DNA from: Hemerocallis citrina
Lineage: Eukaryota; Streptophyta; Magnoliopsida; Asparagales; Asphodelaceae
Direction: 5' to 3'
Assembly: GCA_017893485.1 (NCBI GenBank)
Contig: CM030362.1
Span: 263,614,255 to 263,678,254, forward strand
DNA length: 64,000 nucleotides
Positions 35,775-46,400 of this stretch are shown here, piece by piece. The position numbers and the translations under genes were made by a program. The notes below the pieces were generated by a model that did no database searches, had not been told where the DNA came from, and saw only the letters and a list, made by a program, of their open reading frames with translations. Position 1 is the first letter of the stretch. Each line of letters starts with the position of its first letter.

Positions 35775-36458
35775 TCCACCACCATCTAACGACGAGGAAT
35801 ATCCATTCGAGTTAGTACAGGCTCGCTTCTTTTCCGAATTAACTTCCGATGATTGGAAGTTTCAGTCAATACGTTATTTGTTTTTGAAGAAATATTTTCA
35901 CTGCAGTGTGATTGAGGCAGCAAAACCCGATACCGTTATAGCCCTTACAGTTGTCCGTGTCTTTTTTTTTCTACTTCTTGGGCGAATTACTTTTTACCAA
36001 TGTTGCTTCCGTTGTTAGGTATGGTTGGCTTGCAGCCCTTGTAGATATATCTAAAGTTGGCTCATTTGATAGGGGTAGTCAAGCTTTCGCACTGTTATGC
36101 ATGTCCCTGGATTCTTGTTCCTGGAATATAGTAAGAACATTCAACGGCCCATGGCAAGTACTAGAGGTAATTTTATTAATTCAAGTCTTTAATTAAATTC
36201 ACAATATACGCATTTTCCAAACTAATACGTCTTTCTATTCTCAGTACTGGGCATATGAATATACCCATGTGTGTGTACCAATCACTGTAAAAACAGAAAA
36301 TGTGGACGACACATTGTGAGTCGCTAACCAAAGACTGAAAATTACTCGTTGGAACAGAAGTGAATTGGAGTATCGAAAGACAGATCTGGTTAGGTACAAT
36401 ATATTTATAGCTAGGTACCAACTAGATTTGCGAACTTGACCATCTATTGTATGGCAAC
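35775..36458 (+). pseudogene. PMD gene of the Harbinger element, middle part
   Basis: Direct continuation of 23847 after the TSD: DPPPSNDEEYPFELVQARFF, LTSDDWKFQSIRYLFLKKYF, then after a frame slip in the T-run near 35965, LGELLFTNVASVVRYGWLAAL and GSFDRGSQAFALL. A GTAATT donor (36168) and TTCTCAG acceptor (36244) bound an intron. The next exon reads YWAYEYTHVCVPITVKTEN, hits a stop at about 36317 and fades before the second LTR retrotransposon TSD GCAAC. The LLG..LF and YW.YEY elements are typical of PMD cores. Confidence 0.82.
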
Positions 36459-37076
36459 TGTTGCCGCTAAATTTGGTGTGGGGGCAAACAGATAGAACTT
36501 GTGGATTCTTAGGGAAACTGAATAGAAGACCTGTGTACCTGTTCCGTTGGGCCTCGATCGTCGTTCCTGCCGTGCACCTGCAAAAAGTGCGAGACACCGG
36601 GGTTGTTCCCGGCGACGCACCCTCCGACGCTCAAGTCAGTAATCTGGCAGACTATGAAAGAGCGCAAAAACTGGTGAAAGATTGATTACCTCTTAATGGA
36701 GATGGACGGGGGGTATTTATAGGCGTCTCAGGGAACAAATTGGGAATGTAATCCTGGTGATTTGATAAGGAATATTCCCCATAATCAGATGAGGAATTTT
36801 ATCCCCAAATCCTGGTGAAAAGATAGATGTATATCTGGGCCGTTGATCAAGATTAATCAGGGACCCTGATTTTATCTCGCTGGATTGGGTGTGCAGCGGG
36901 TTAAAATCCGCACCCTCTTGTTGGTGGGCCCGTTCGTAGGTTACTGGGTCCTTGGGGAGAAGACCCAACACCTATTTCGGACCCTCTTGTAGGCGAAATC
37001 ACCATTTTACCCCCACGTCTCAAGATTCGTACTTAATTTGGACGGTTCCGATTTAACCCCATTTTTAGCCATATCA
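36459..37076 (-). repeat. 3' LTR of the Tat-type element
   Basis: Begins TGTTGCCGC on the plus strand and ends GCCATATCA. It is the downstream LTR because the polypurine tract lies at its inner edge. Confidence 0.93.
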
Positions 37077-37093
37077 CGAGCCCCCCACTCCTA
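37077..37093 (-). promoter_or_regulatory. Polypurine tract of the Tat-type element
   Basis: On the minus strand AGGAGTGGGGGGCTCG directly precedes the 3' LTR, fitting the plus-strand primer. Confidence 0.75.
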
Positions 37094-37474
37094 AAGACTG
37101 AGCTTGATCAGCCTTTGAGGAGTAGTTTGACTATCTAATGGCCGGCGGAGTTATATCGGAGTTCAAATGGAGGGTTGTGAGTCCGGAGGAGGCAGTGAGG
37201 TGATTTGCCAAGTGGATTGAGCTCCGAGTTGCTCATGAGCTCTGATGGTCATGTGGCATTCTTGCAGGGATATCCTCTTTACCCTTGCGAAGCGTCAATT
37301 CGTCGTTCGGGGGTCTCATACGTCTGTATCGCGCCTTAGACTCTCCCCAGGGCTCGCCGACTAGGAGGCCGAGGTCCATATGCAGTTCGGCAAGCTTTTC
37401 CAGAGAGAAAAGCGAGTTCGGCATAGCTGCGAGCGCTAGGAGTGGGTCTGGCGATCTGCCGAACTTGTTCTTTA

Positions 37475-38455
37475 CCCCGTAACGAGGTCGGTGTCACGAA
37501 CGCTCGGCAGTGAGTGCCGAACTTATTTTTTTACCCCGTAACAGGGTTGGTGTCACGAACGCTCGGCAGTGAGTGCCGAACTTGTTCTTTACCCCGTAAC
37601 AGGGTCGGTGTCACGAACGCTCGGCAGTGAGTGCCGAACTTGTTTTTTACCCCGTAACAGGGTCGGTGTCACGAACGCTCGGCAGTGAGTGCCGAACTTG
37701 TTTTTTACCCCGTAACAGGGTCGGTGTCACGAACGCTCGGCAGTGAGTGCCGAACTTGTTCTTTACCCCGTAACAGGGTCAGTGTCACGAACGCTCGGTA
37801 GTGAGTGCCGAACTTGTTCTTTACCCCGTAACAGGGTCGGTGTCACGAACGCTCGGCAGTGAGTGCCGAACTTGTTCTTTACCCCGTAACAGGGTCGGTG
37901 TCACGAACGCTCGGCAGTGAGTGCCGAACTTGTTCTTCACCCCGTAACAGGGTCGGTGTCACGAACGCTCGGTAGTGAGGGCCGAACTTGTTTTTTGCCC
38001 CGTAACAGGGTCGGTGTCACGAACGCTCGACAGTGAGTGCCGAGCTTGATTTTTACCCCGTAACAGGGTCGGTGTCACGAACGCTCGGCAGTGAGTGCCG
38101 AACTTGTTTTTTACCCCGTAACAGGGTCGGTGTCACGAACGCTCGGCAGTGAGTGCCGAACGTGTTTTTTGCCCCGTAACAGGGTCGGTGTCACGAACGC
38201 TCGACAGTGAGTGCCGAGCTTGATTTTTACCCCGTAACAGGGTCGGTGTCACGAACGCTCGGCAGTGAGTGCCGAACTTGTTTTTTACCCCGTAATAGGG
38301 TCGGTGTCACGAACGCTCGACAGTGAATGCCGAGCTTGATTTTTACCCCGTAACAGGGTCGGTGTCACGAGCGCTCGGCAGTGAGTGCCGAACTTGATTT
38401 TTACCCCGTAACAGGGTCGGTGCCACGAACGCTCGGCGGTGAGTGCCGAACTCCC
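37475..38455. repeat. 59-bp minisatellite, about 16 copies
   Basis: Unit TACCCCGTAACAGGGT-CGGTGTCACGAACG-CTCGGCAGTGAGTGCCGA-ACTTGTTCTTT, repeated head to tail with few changes. Each unit has two short inverted repeats: ACCC/GGGT and TCGGCA-GTGAG-TGCCGA. It lies between the antisense gene and the 3' LTR. ORFs across it are repeat artefacts. Arrays in this position are known in Tat/Ogre elements. Confidence 0.93.
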
Positions 38456-38862
38456 AGACTTGTCGTTTTTGGGAGTTTGTTTTTTCTGTGCACCATTTGA
38501 ACCTCTGACACCTCTGACAACTCTGACAACCCTGACAGATGGGACGTTCATTAATTGCAATGACCTCTGGGCTTCTATCAGATGGGATGCGCATTAAATT
38601 CAACTCATGATTCGTTGCAGTTAGCGAGGTGACGATTGGGATCGCTCCGCCGCTTGGTTTAGATGGGCCGGTCGTACGAGCCCATTAGCCTCGTTGGGAG
38701 TGCCCCCCTTCTATAAATCCTCACCCCCCCCCTCTCATTTCTCATTTCTCCTCTCATTTGCTCAGGCGTTTTCTTGTGCTTCAGGCGAGTTTTTCCGGTG
38801 GCCGGCGTTTGACTCAGGCGAAGTTTTTCGGCAGCTCTCTCCCTTAAGGTAATTTATAAATT

Positions 38863-40977
38863 ATGTCTGTAGCTTCTGTCTCAGATGAAGTCTCTTGGTC
38901 CGAGCCCTCCCTTGAAGGCGCCGAGGACTCGACTCCGACTCCAACCAAGGGCAAGGTGTTCGGCAAGGATTCAATTGTCGAGGATCCGAAGAGGATGGGG
39001 GAGTTCGGACAGCTGCCAGGTCCGCTGACGGGGCTACACAGGGTCAGGCAGCTCCCGAAGGACCAGGCCGAGCGAATCGTCCATGGGAGGGAGAGGTCCT
39101 TCGAGGAGAACGAAGCGAGGGAGACGACGGAGGCGGACGACGCGGCGTCGATCCTGCGCGAGGAGGAATTGGCTGCGATCCGGGACTCTTTTTTCATCCC
39201 GGAGGAGTACGAAATCATGCTGCCGGGCCCCGGGGTTAGGGCTAATTTGCCGCTGCCAGTGACCATGTGTTGCTGGCCGGTCGATGCCTTTATCGCCGGT
39301 GCTCGGCTACCTCTCCACGCGTTCGCTGTTACCGTGGTGAGCTGGTACGGGGTCAGCCCCATTCAGCTCATGCCGAACGCGTGGCGAGTGATTAATGGCT
39401 TCGTTCTCCACTACCAGGCCACAGGGATCGAGCCGCAGCTGAACGTGCTTCGGACGATATACCGGCTCCATCAAGGGAACAAGTCGGAGTACCGGTATTA
39501 TCTGACTCCGAGGCACGGCGGCAGGCTCGTCGTCTGCCCCGACTCTATCAAGCACTGGCGAGAGAAGTGGTTCGTCGTGCGGAGTTGAGAGGCCTGGCCG
39601 ATCCCCACTAATTGGGCAGAAGGGGTGCCCAAGAGGGCGACGGCGCTGCCGAGGCTTACAGTAGAAGAAGAAGAGGCGGTCCGGACCCTCCTTGACCGGC
39701 CAAAGTATGATTGGAAGGATTTGACGGAGGACGTTCTCTACAGGGGAGGGCTCTGCCGCGTAGATCCTAGTACGCGGCTCTCGTCAAGTTCTTTTTTCCG
39801 TACTTGTTGCCTTGTTGTTTTTTGTGCTAATCAATTTTTGCTTTCGATGCAGAATCCATGGACTACGAGGCAGTGTTGGCGCTCAGGGCGGGGCTCGCCA
39901 GCAAGGCGCCGAAGAAGCGCAAGAGGGTTGCGTCGAAGCTGCCCTCGACCTCGAAGGTGCCGAGGATTGCGGCCCCCGTCCAGGCGGTGGAGATTGTCGA
40001 CGACCCGGTCATCGCCGTGGCGGGGACTTCGGCTCCTGCACCTGTGGGGGAGTTCCCCATTGCCGCCGCCCTCGCCATGCCGACCCCGCCGCTGACCGTG
40101 GCAGGCGAGGAGCTCCTGACGGAGGAGCACAAGCGGATCCATATCCCGGACTGGCAAGTCCGGAGGCACGATGGGTTCCTCAGGAACTCGTTGGCGAGCA
40201 TGCAGGCCGTCAAGCATCTCGCCACCCCGAAGGACCGCGCCGCCATGGACGCGGGGAGAGAAGGCGACGACGTGATCGAGATCGCTCGTTCGGCGGTATC
40301 GGTAAGTTCCGAGTCCCCTTCGTTCGTTTCATCCCTTCGAATCACAAAAATTTTTCTAACTCTTTCAGTTCTTTTTTTTTTCGCTGTAGATCGTCGTCCA
40401 TTTCGGCCACCTCACCGAGAGGCAGACCGCTCTGGAGAAGGAGCTGAAGCAGGAGTCCGACCAGGCTCGGAACGAGAAGGCTCGGATGTCGAACCAGCTC
40501 GACAAGCTCCGAGTCGAGCATGAGGGTCGGTCGGCGAGGATCCAGCATCTCGAGGCCGAAGTGAAGAGGCTGGAGGGCGAGCTGCTTCGGGAGAAGGAGG
40601 GGTCGGCCAGCCTATTGGTCGAGGCCGAGGCGAAGCAGGCGGCGGCCGTGAAGGCGGAGGAGGACGCAACCCTGGAGAAGGCCCAGGGGTACCTCGCGCA
40701 GAACATGGTGAAGGCCTTCGCCACCGCCCTCGACCGGGTGCGAGAAGCATACCCCGAGGTGGACGTCTCGGGATGGCGGCTCTTCCCCGGACACGTTGAG
40801 GGCTTCGACCCCGAGTCCGAAGGGGAAGAGGAAGAGGAGGAGGGCGACGCTGATGCCGACGCCGGGGTTACTGGCGAAGTCCCCAGCACCACGACCACTC
40901 CGCTGGCGGCGGCGTCTCCTTCGGCAAAGTCGACGCCTACTCCACCTCGTCGCCCGGGGAAAGAGGTCGGGCCCTGA
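38863..40977 (+). pseudogene. Antisense ORF 1 of the Tat element (gypsy-type transposon protein, PF04195-like)
   Basis: Opposite to gag-pol. Exon 1 (38863 to about 39765) has an acidic N-terminus (EDSTPTPTKG) and a conserved region with LPLHAFAVTVVSWYGVSPIQL and PNAWRVINGFVLHYQ, resembling the family Pfam calls putative gypsy-type transposon. One TGA at 39586 interrupts it. Exon 2 (about 39851-40302) carries a basic PKKRKR signal-like stretch and DWQVRRHDGFLRNS. Exon 3 (about 40390-40977) is a coiled coil (ERQTALEKELKQE onward) with an acidic EEEEEEGDADADAG tail. GTAAGT at 40303 and TTCGCTGTAG before 40390 are good splice sites. GC content is far above the surroundings. Role unknown. Confidence 0.7.
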
Positions 40978-41077
40978 ACCCGCCTTTCGCTTTGTTGTTT
41001 TTGATTTTTTGTTTTTGCTTTTTTGTTTTTCCTTTCGAACTTTGTAATGCCTAATAGCGGACTGGCCACCGCTTCTT

Positions 41078-42163
41078 TTGACATTAATGAAAAGAAAATT
41101 TTTGCAAGTGTTGATGTTCGGAAGTTTTTGTCTTATGCCCCCTCTTTTGCCGAACTGTCCCCTCTTGTTTTTAGAGAAGAAAATTTTTCCAAGTGCGGTG
41201 CTTTGGCCATGTTCGACGTTTTTGCTGATTACTCCGATCTCTTTGCAGCTTATGGTGATCGCCCAAGACGTCGAGCTTTCTCGCCCGGACGAGGAAGTTC
41301 CAGCCGAGGCCGGCCTAGGGGCGACGAGGCTGTGTCTGGCTAGGTGTAGAGAGAGACTTTATGAGGTCGAGCTCGGATTGCGCCGAGCTGAAAGCGAGAG
41401 GAAGCATCTCCAGCTCGTCCTTGGCCGGCGAGATATCGAGATTCGTCGTTTGGAAAGCAGAATCGCCGAGCTTATACCCGAAGGTGAACATTTGCCAACT
41501 GATTTCAGTAATGAGATTCGAGTTCAGTGCATTCGTCATAACTTGTCCAAAATAACAGCGGAGAAGGACGAGTTGCTTTCCGAGATACAACATCTGCAGT
41601 TCGTAGAGGCGAAGCTTCGGAGTGAGGGCGAGGGGCTGACGGCCGAGGTGGCCAAGTTGACGGCCGAACGAGTCGAGTTGACTGCCAAAGTCGAAGCGCT
41701 GAAGAGAGCGACGGTGGATAAAAGCATCGAGGTCACCCACCTTCGGCGCCTCATCGCTAGCCGATCTGGAGTGCCGGACTCCGCGATACCCCCACGTTTC
41801 GAAGTCGATGTCAAAGACGACTCGTTGCGGGACAGGATCTCGGAGTTGGAGGCGGAAGTGGCCCGTCTTAAGCCGTATTCAGGTCCGATCAACGTTCGAA
41901 GCACGTCATGCACTCGCGCTGAGAGTGAGCGGGGCATTACCTTCTATGAGATGGCGACCCGTCAGCGGATCGGCCAACCTAGCCCGGGGGACGCGCAGAG
42001 CTCGGTGGCAATCTCCTCGAGCGGGGCATCCGTCGGAGTAGCTACTAGGAGCGGTGCCGAGGATACGTCCCAATTTGCCGGCTTGGGGTCGCGTTCCGGG
42101 GACAAGCGTCGTCACTCTCGAGTGTCCTTGAAGCGGAACGCTCCGGCTCCAAAGAAGCACTGA
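41078..42163 (+). CDS. Antisense ORF 2 of the Tat element, coiled-coil protein
   Basis: 361 codons, same strand as antisense ORF 1. The first 55-60 residues are hydrophobic and may be leader: a TTTGCAG acceptor at 41242-41248 suggests a spliced start just before LMVIAQDVELSRP. The main part is a long heptad-rich coiled coil (RLESRIAELIPEGEHL, VAKLTAERVELTAKVEALK), then PGDAQSSVA and a basic tail (SRVSLKRNAPAPKKH). A diverged copy lies at 62167-62793, where the PGDAQS and SRVSLRRSIPRPK motifs are kept, so the protein has been under some constraint. Function unknown. Confidence 0.65.
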   Translation: MTLMKRKFLQVLMFGSFCLMPPLLPNCPLLFLEKKIFPSAVLWPCSTFLLITPISLQLMVIAQDVELSRPDEEVPAEAGLGATRLCLARCRERLYEVELGLRRAESERKHLQLVLGRRDIEIRRLESRIAELIPEGEHLPTDFSNEIRVQCIRHNLSKITAEKDELLSEIQHLQFVEAKLRSEGEGLTAEVAKLTAERVELTAKVEALKRATVDKSIEVTHLRRLIASRSGVPDSAIPPRFEVDVKDDSLRDRISELEAEVARLKPYSGPINVRSTSCTRAESERGITFYEMATRQRIGQPSPGDAQSSVAISSSGASVGVATRSGAEDTSQFAGLGSRSGDKRRHSRVSLKRNAPAPKKH

Positions 42164-42344
42164 AGTGGTCGACTCCGCGAGTTTTTTTGCTTATTTTTTG
42201 TTTTTTGCTAAGTGTAATAAGTCGGCGTTGTAACTTTTCTTCGATGAGTTGTGATCCTGCTGTGTTTGCCTTTGTACCGCATCTGTTTCATCAATAAACG
42301 TGTTATTGCCGAACTTGTGTGTTTTATTCTTGTGACTGTTGTCT

Positions 42345-43290
42345 GCCGTGCCGTAGTTTCTAAAGTGTCGGACTCCGAATGGCGAGCTTCTTTTTAGGAG
42401 CGAACTCGCGAAGTAGAATCGAGCCAAGTGTTGGACTCCGGAACCATTGTGAATTTTAAGGGGTGTGGGAGCAATTTCGAATGGCGAACTACCCCTAGCT
42501 CGCTTAGGAGCGAGCTTGCGGAGTAGAGTCGAACCAAGTGTTGGACTCCGAACCATTCAACGGCTGTGGGAGCAGTTTCGAATGGCGAGCTACTTCTTAG
42601 GAGCGAACTCGCGAAGTAGAATCGAGCCAAGTGTTGGACTCCGAAACCATTGTGAATTTTAAGGGGTGTGGGAGCAATTTCGAATGGCGAACTACTCCTA
42701 GCTCGCTTAGGAGCGAGTTTGCGGAGTAGAGTCAAACCAAGTGTTGGACTCCGAACCATTCAACGGCTGTGGGAGCAGTTTCGAATGGCGAGCTACTTCT
42801 TAGGAGCGAACTCGCGAAGTAGAATCGAGCCAAGTGTTGGACTCCGAAACCATTGTGAATTTTAAGGGGTGTGGGAGCAATTTCGAATGGCGAACTACCC
42901 CTAGCTCGCTTAGGAGCGAGCTTGCGGAGTAGAGTCGAACCAAGTGTTGGACTCCGAACCATTCAACGGCTGTGGGAGCAGTTTCGAATGGCGAGCTACT
43001 TCTTAGGAGCGAACTCGCGAAGTAGAATCGAGCCAAGTGTTGGACTCCGGAACCATTGTGAATTTTAAGGGGTGTGGGAGCAATTTCGAATGGCAAACTA
43101 CCCCTAGCTTGCTTAGGAGCGAGCTTGCGGAGTAGAGTCGAACCAAGTGTTGGACTCCGAACCATTCAACGGCTGTGGGAGCAGTTTCGAATGGCGAGCT
43201 ACTTCCAGCTCGCTTAGGAGCGAACTCGCGAAGTAGAATCGAGCCAAGTGTTGGACTCCGGAACCATTGTGAATTTTAAGGGGTTAAAAG
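42345..43290. repeat. 203-bp higher-order tandem array
   Basis: GTGTTGGACTCCG recurs every about 100 bp (for example 42428, 42538, 42631, 42741, 42834). Alternate monomers differ (GTGAATTTTAAGGGG versus CAACGGCTG), giving a 203-bp two-monomer unit repeated about 4.5 times. It lies between the pol end and the antisense genes. ORFs across it are repeat artefacts. A related 116-bp array is at 61648-61995. Confidence 0.9.
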
Positions 43291-43446
43291 CAGAGAGATG
43301 TAATAGCAGTGAAGACATGAAGAAACTTCATTTATTAATATCTAATGATCGGCTGCTTCTAAAGTTGCTAGCCGTTATTACAATGGAAAAAAAAGGAAAA
43401 ATCACTACTAGTAAAAGGAAGGGAACGGTTCGACATCTCGAGTTAC

Positions 43447-46400
43447 TTAGAGAGACGTAGTTGCCTTCTCTTGGTATTTCAAAAGATGGTCGGCGTTCCA
43501 AGTCCTGGGAATTTCTCTACCCTCGAGATCTTCTAGCTTGTACGTACCGGGGCGGATCACTTTCGAGATCCTGTACGGTCCCTCCCAGTTCGGGGCCAGC
43601 TTGCTTTTCTGTCCAGGGAACGAGATGGCCAATTTCCGGAGGACTAAATCCCCTTCTTTGAGGTCTGTTGGGCGGACTCTTTTGTTGTATGCTAGCTCGA
43701 TCCTTCTTCGGTAAGCTTGCTGGCGTATGGCAGCTCTCTCTCGGATTTCATCTATCAGATCTAGGCTTGTTCTGAGCTCTCTAGTATTCTGCTCTTCTTC
43801 ATAAGCTATTAGGCGAGGAGAGGGTATCCCGACTTCCAGGGGGATGATGGCCTCGGCCCCATAGGTGAGATTAAATGGGCTCTCGCCTGTTGGGGTCCGC
43901 TTGGTGGTGTGGTGATTCCAGAGCACGTTCGGCAGCTGATCGACCCATAGTCCTTTGGAACACTTGTCTAATCTCTTCTTGATGCCTGAAAGAAGCTGTC
44001 GGTTGGCATTCTCGGCCTGGCCATTCGACTGAGGATGGGAGACGGAGGAGAATCGGTGTTGTATGGAGAGGTCCTCACACAAAGCTCGGAAGGCGGCTCT
44101 AGTGAACTGTGTCCCGTTATCCGTGACTATGACTCGGGGTACGCCGAACCGGCAAATCACATTTTTCCAGAAGAATTGAACGACTCTATGCTCGGTGATT
44201 GTAGCCAGGGGCTCGGTTCTATCCATTTAGAGAAATAGTCGACTGCCACGACTAGGAACTTTAGCTGTCCGGGAGCTGGTGGAAATGGTCCTAATAAATC
44301 CATCCCCCACATGGCGAAGGGGATCGGACTTGATAGGAAGGTGAGCGGTGCTTGTGGAAGGCGTCGGATGTCGGCATACTTTTGATAGGAGCTGCATTGC
44401 CGAACGTGTCGTTCGGCGTCCCGTAGGAGAGTGGGTCAGTAATACCCGTAGTTCAATACTTTGCGCGCTAGAGCTCTGGACCCCGAGTAAGCTCCGCCGA
44501 TGCCCTCGTGGAGCTCTTGTAGGGCGTAGTCGGCCTGCCTGGGGGAAAGGCACCTTAGGTAAGGCCGACCGTCCACCTGGGTGAAGGAGCGTTTATATAA
44601 GATGCCTTCGATTAAAGTAAAACGCTCGGCTCGGGTCCTGATTCTTCTTGCTTCCCTCGGATCTTCAGGGAGGAGTCCGTCCTTTAAGAATTCGACGATG
44701 GGTTTCATCCAGTTGTCTTCGAGGAGGACAGGCAATGTTTCAACGGAGTCTGGCGCTTCGTCCTCTATGCTTGGCTTCAAGAGGACTTCTATCAATACGG
44801 TCTGCTCAAGACCTTGAAGGGAAGAGGAGGCTAATTTCGATAGGGCGTCGGCCTGAGCATTTTCTTCTCGAGGGATCCTTCGGATGAGGGCCTCCTCGAA
44901 CAGCGCCATGAGGCTCTTGACTTTAGCCAGGTATTTAACCATTCTGTCATCGCGGGCTTCATACTCGCCGAGGACCTGGTTGACAACCAACTGAGAGTCG
45001 CTGAAGATCTGTAGCCGCTGTGCCACTGCATTTCGAGCCATTCTGAGACCGGCTAATAATGCCTCGTATTCGGCCTCGTTGTTCGAGGCTTTGAATTTTA
45101 TACGGAGGGAGTATTGGAGGATGAAGTCATCTGGGCCTGCCAGGATGACTCCTGCCCCGCTTCCCTCATTGCAAGAAGATCCGTCAACATAAATCAACCA
45201 AACCGGTGGCCCCTTTGCTGTTTGGCAGGGCTCAGGGATTGTACTTTCAACTATGAATTCGGCCAGCGCCTGAGCCTTGATTGCGGTCCGACGCTGATAA
45301 GTTATATCATGTTGGCTCAGTTCGATCGACCACTTCATGAGGCGATCGGAAGTCTTAGGCTTGTGAAGGACTTGTTTCAGCGGCTGGTCGGTAAGGACGA
45401 CCACCGAATGGGACTGAAAGTAGGGTCGAAGCTTTCTCGCGGCCATTACCAGGGCATAGGCCATTTTCTCAATCTTCGGGTACCGGAGCTCGGTGTTCCG
45501 GAGCACTTTGCTGACGTAGTAAATGGGCTTCTGAGCCCTTTCTTCTTCTCTGACTAAGACCGCGCTAAGCGTCTGTTCGGAAGCTGCCAGGTAGAGATAG
45601 AGTGATTCGCCAGGTATCGGTTTGCTGAGCAGAGGTGGATTGATGAGGTAGGCTTTAAGCTGGTCGAAGGAGTCTTGCTGTTGCTGTCCCCACTCGAATC
45701 CTTTAGCCCCCCTGAGGGCTTTGAAGAACGGGAGACACTTCTCCCCGGACTTTGACAGAAAACGCCCTATGGCAGCTAGGCGACTGGTCAATCTCTGAAC
45801 TTCTTTAACATTTCTGGGAGGGGCCATGTCTAATATGGCCTTGATCTTTTCCGGATTTGCTTCAATTCCTCGTTGGCTAACCATGAAGCCGAGGAACTTT
45901 CCTGATGAGACGCCGAACGCACACTTGTTCGGGTTGAGCCTCATATTGTGCTTTCTTAGGACGTCGAAGGCTTCCTGAAGGTCGGCCACATGATTAAGAC
46001 CCCGGATGCTCTTGACAAGCATATCATCGACGTACACTTCCATGTTACGGCCGATCTGGGCCTGGAAAACCTTGTTGACTAGACGTTGGTATGTTGCACC
46101 GGCGTTCTTGAGACCGAATGGCATGACCCTGTAACAATAAAGGCCCTGGTCGGTAACAAACGATGTCTTCGGGATGTCTGGAGGGAACATCCTTATCTGA
46201 TTGTAACCTGAGAAGGCATCCATGAAGTTGAGGAGCTCATGTCCCGAGGTTGCGTCAATCAGAGTGTCGATGCTCGGTAGAGGGAAAGGATCTTTGGGGC
46301 AAGCTTTGTTGAGGTCGGTGAAATCAATACAAATTCTCCACGTCCCATTGGACTTCTTCACCATTACCACGTTAGACAACCACTCAGGGTAGTTTACCTC

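Noticed and set aside
37475..38455. Regular repeats of about 59 bp, CRISPR-like at first sight
   Set aside because: The whole unit is repeated without unique spacers, and it lies in a plant retrotransposon; it is a minisatellite.
42191..43165. Series of 65-121-codon ORFs on both strands
   Set aside because: They are frames through the 203-bp tandem array; identical peptides recur with the repeat period.
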